A stretch of 61,085 nucleotides of DNA, taken from contig VRVR01000017.1 in assembly GCA_009859145.1 (NCBI GenBank), positions 1-61,085 of the forward strand, written 5' to 3'. The stretch comes from Andalucia godoyi (Eukaryota; Discoba; Jakobea; Jakobida; Andaluciidae). Below the pieces are notes generated by a model. The model was not told the origin of the DNA, did not search any database, and was given only the letters and a program-made list of their open reading frames with translations. Shown here piece by piece: positions 59,511 through 61,085 of this stretch (position 1 is its first letter; every line of letters starts with the position of its first letter). Both the position numbers and the translations under genes were made by a program.

Positions 59511-60841
59511 CTATTTCATACAATTCGCATCAACACACTCAACTTTCTGCGCAATGCCGGCAAGAACGTCCCTAAACTGATATCGAGCCATGTGTCGAAT
59601 GACATCTCGTCCGCATGCATCCGCCCACGGTCGCCGCACCACAATGCGGCCGTGCGTGTGAGGGCCCGGCAGATGCACATCGACGCGTCTCCAGCGAAGG
59701 TACGATCGCAAGTTTCTGTGAATCTCTACATATTTTGGCTCTGCGTCGGCACGAGTCTTAACTACGGGCAACTGCTCCGATCCGTTCTCAAGCATCTTGG
59801 ATTCGGAAATGATTTCGATTTCCGACACCACCGAAGTGACTTCAAAGTCGTGCGGAACCTCTCCGACACGCTTCAGCAGCTCCAAAGGAAATTCGTCATC
59901 CTTGGAGCCTCGAACAGCAGAGGCAACGGCAAATCCCGTCATGACGAGAGCCATGGGAACAATAAACAGCAAGAACATCAGCGGGATGGCCAGGAACGCC
60001 ATTCGCTCGCGCAGTCCTACTTTGTACTCGGAATGCTCCTCTGTCCCGTCGGCTTCCGCCGCCTCGGCTTCCCAGTCGTGGATGGGCTCATCGTCGTCAT
60101 ACACTTGACCAATATGCGGATACCTTGTACGGCCCCGAATAAGCTCTGTGCGCAAGGGAGCGGCATTGAGGGAGATACTGGATGTTCGGTAGGGAACCGT
60201 TCGATCAAAACTCGCGTTGGCGTAGCACGCAACTCTTTGAAAACACCGAAGGCCGTGTATAAACGGCAGCGCAGGATCTGCCATTATCTCGAGCAGCGAC
60301 CGTCCATTCATCCTTGGATCGCAGTCAGACAACGTGAATTGCTTTCCTGCTTTTGGCAACGCGCAGTGAGACAGAGACCGTACGATGCGGTGCTGCTCAA
60401 AGGTTCCTAAATGCGGGTTGCCATGGAAACATACGTCATTCCAACGAGCCTCTTCCCCGGTCCCAGCCATCCTTCCGCAAACAACCGCCCTATGCAATAA
60501 CGCGAGAAAAGGCCGCCGGCGGAGTACCCCACAAACGAAATGCTGATCACGCTTGGATTCGAGTCGACAACACTCAGCACTTCCTTGAACAGCCTGTTAC
60601 CACAGGACACGATTCCGTCGTAGGTCTTCAGAAATCGGTTGACTGTGGAGTTGTGAACAAGCGCACATTCCGGGTCAACCTCGTGCACCGACCGTCGCAA
60701 CTCTTCCGAGAGCTCGCTGACGTGAGATGGAAACCCAAATTGCCCGTGACAAACCACGACCAAGTGCTTGGGGCCGGATCCTGTGCTCTGCACTGCTGCT
60801 GATGGGTCTTTACTCAATGAGCTCAAGCTCTGGGAACCCAT
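59511..60841 (-). CDS. DUF676-type lipase/esterase, frame broken at one site
   Basis: Two overlapping frames make one gene. From the ATG at 60841 the first holds LVVVCHGQFGF (oxyanion HG) and the nucleophile elbow VGYSAGG (S107). It ends at the block VSMATRI-stop at about 60407-60420, where the family reads 'atPHLG'. The next frame continues exactly there with PHLGTFEQHR and runs to 59511, with a hydrophobic segment (about 20 residues from MAFLAIPLMFLL) and a basic C-terminus. One missing base in the C run (G run 60415-60417 on the plus strand) explains it. Repaired, it would be about 443 residues, a ROG1/FAM135-like serine hydrolase. It is either a pseudogene or an assembly error. Confidence 0.7.
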
Positions 60842-61085
60842 TCAATCAATATGCAAGTAATGAGACGTTTAAGAATGCAAAGAATAAAGAACAAAAAGAA
60901 ACGGAATTCAGCATCCGAGACACGAGGTAAGGTCCGAAAAACACGGGTGAATGAGTGAATGAGCAGGGCATTTCGCGGGAATTCGGGAAAAGTGCCTCGC
61001 AAAGCAGTTTGTCAAAAGCTGAAGAAAAGATATTGCCGCAGAAAAGAATTTCCCCATCTACAGCGGGTGATGCACTTTTGGAAGC
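60842..61085. other. window end, no gene seen
   Basis: AT-rich sequence upstream of the lipase gene. No open frame resembles a protein; the 5' promoter of the lipase gene is expected here. Confidence 0.35.

Overview
The window is nuclear DNA of a single-celled, flagellated eukaryote. It carries eukaryote-only genes: a CHD1 chromatin remodeller, TAF8, NAC beta, the Arp2/3 subunit ARPC2, a Rab GTPase, a PH-C2-RhoGAP and an OST subunit. Two genes, for a DM10/EF-hand EFHC-type protein and a FAM161-type protein, point to a cilium, which argues against red algae and most fungi. The species cannot be named from this sequence. TAA, TAG and TGA all act as stops. Genes are dense (about 35 in 61 kb), lie on both strands and mostly lack introns. 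Spacers are full of poly-T tracts and microsatellites.

Layout. 1-8 kb: an unassigned GC-rich end, a BAHD-like acyltransferase, ARPC2, NAC beta, a wrecked Fanzor/TnpB-like copy, TAF8 and a MYB-like factor. 8.7-16.5 kb: a P-type cation ATPase with an unusual N-terminal extension, two small unknown genes and the RhoGAP. 17-27.8 kb: Rab8-like GTPase, kelch protein, coiled-coil protein, small unknowns, a KRTCAP2-type OST subunit and FAM161. 28-36.3 kb: a PH-like protein, a PWWP-like protein, an unknown, a PhyH dioxygenase, a tail fragment related to the Fanzor-like relics, and a glycerol-3-phosphate-dehydrogenase-like protein lacking its catalytic lysine. 37-43.5 kb: EFHC-like protein, ERMARD/DUF4209 protein, a second decayed Fanzor-like copy, MsrB. 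43.9-61 kb: a Pro/Gln-rich protein, a Ser/Gln-rich protein, an MHYT-adenylyl cyclase, CHD1, a Zip3/RNF212-type RING protein, a THOC7-like protein, a membrane-anchored SDR, and a DUF676 lipase with a frameshift.

Seven introns in four genes could be placed by reading frame. All seven start with the same hexamer, GTATGT. The most notable mobile signal is three remnants of one family of eukaryotic TnpB-like nucleases (Fanzor), all in the same orientation and all broken. Several single-base frame breaks lie in homopolymer runs, so some may be assembly errors and not true mutations.
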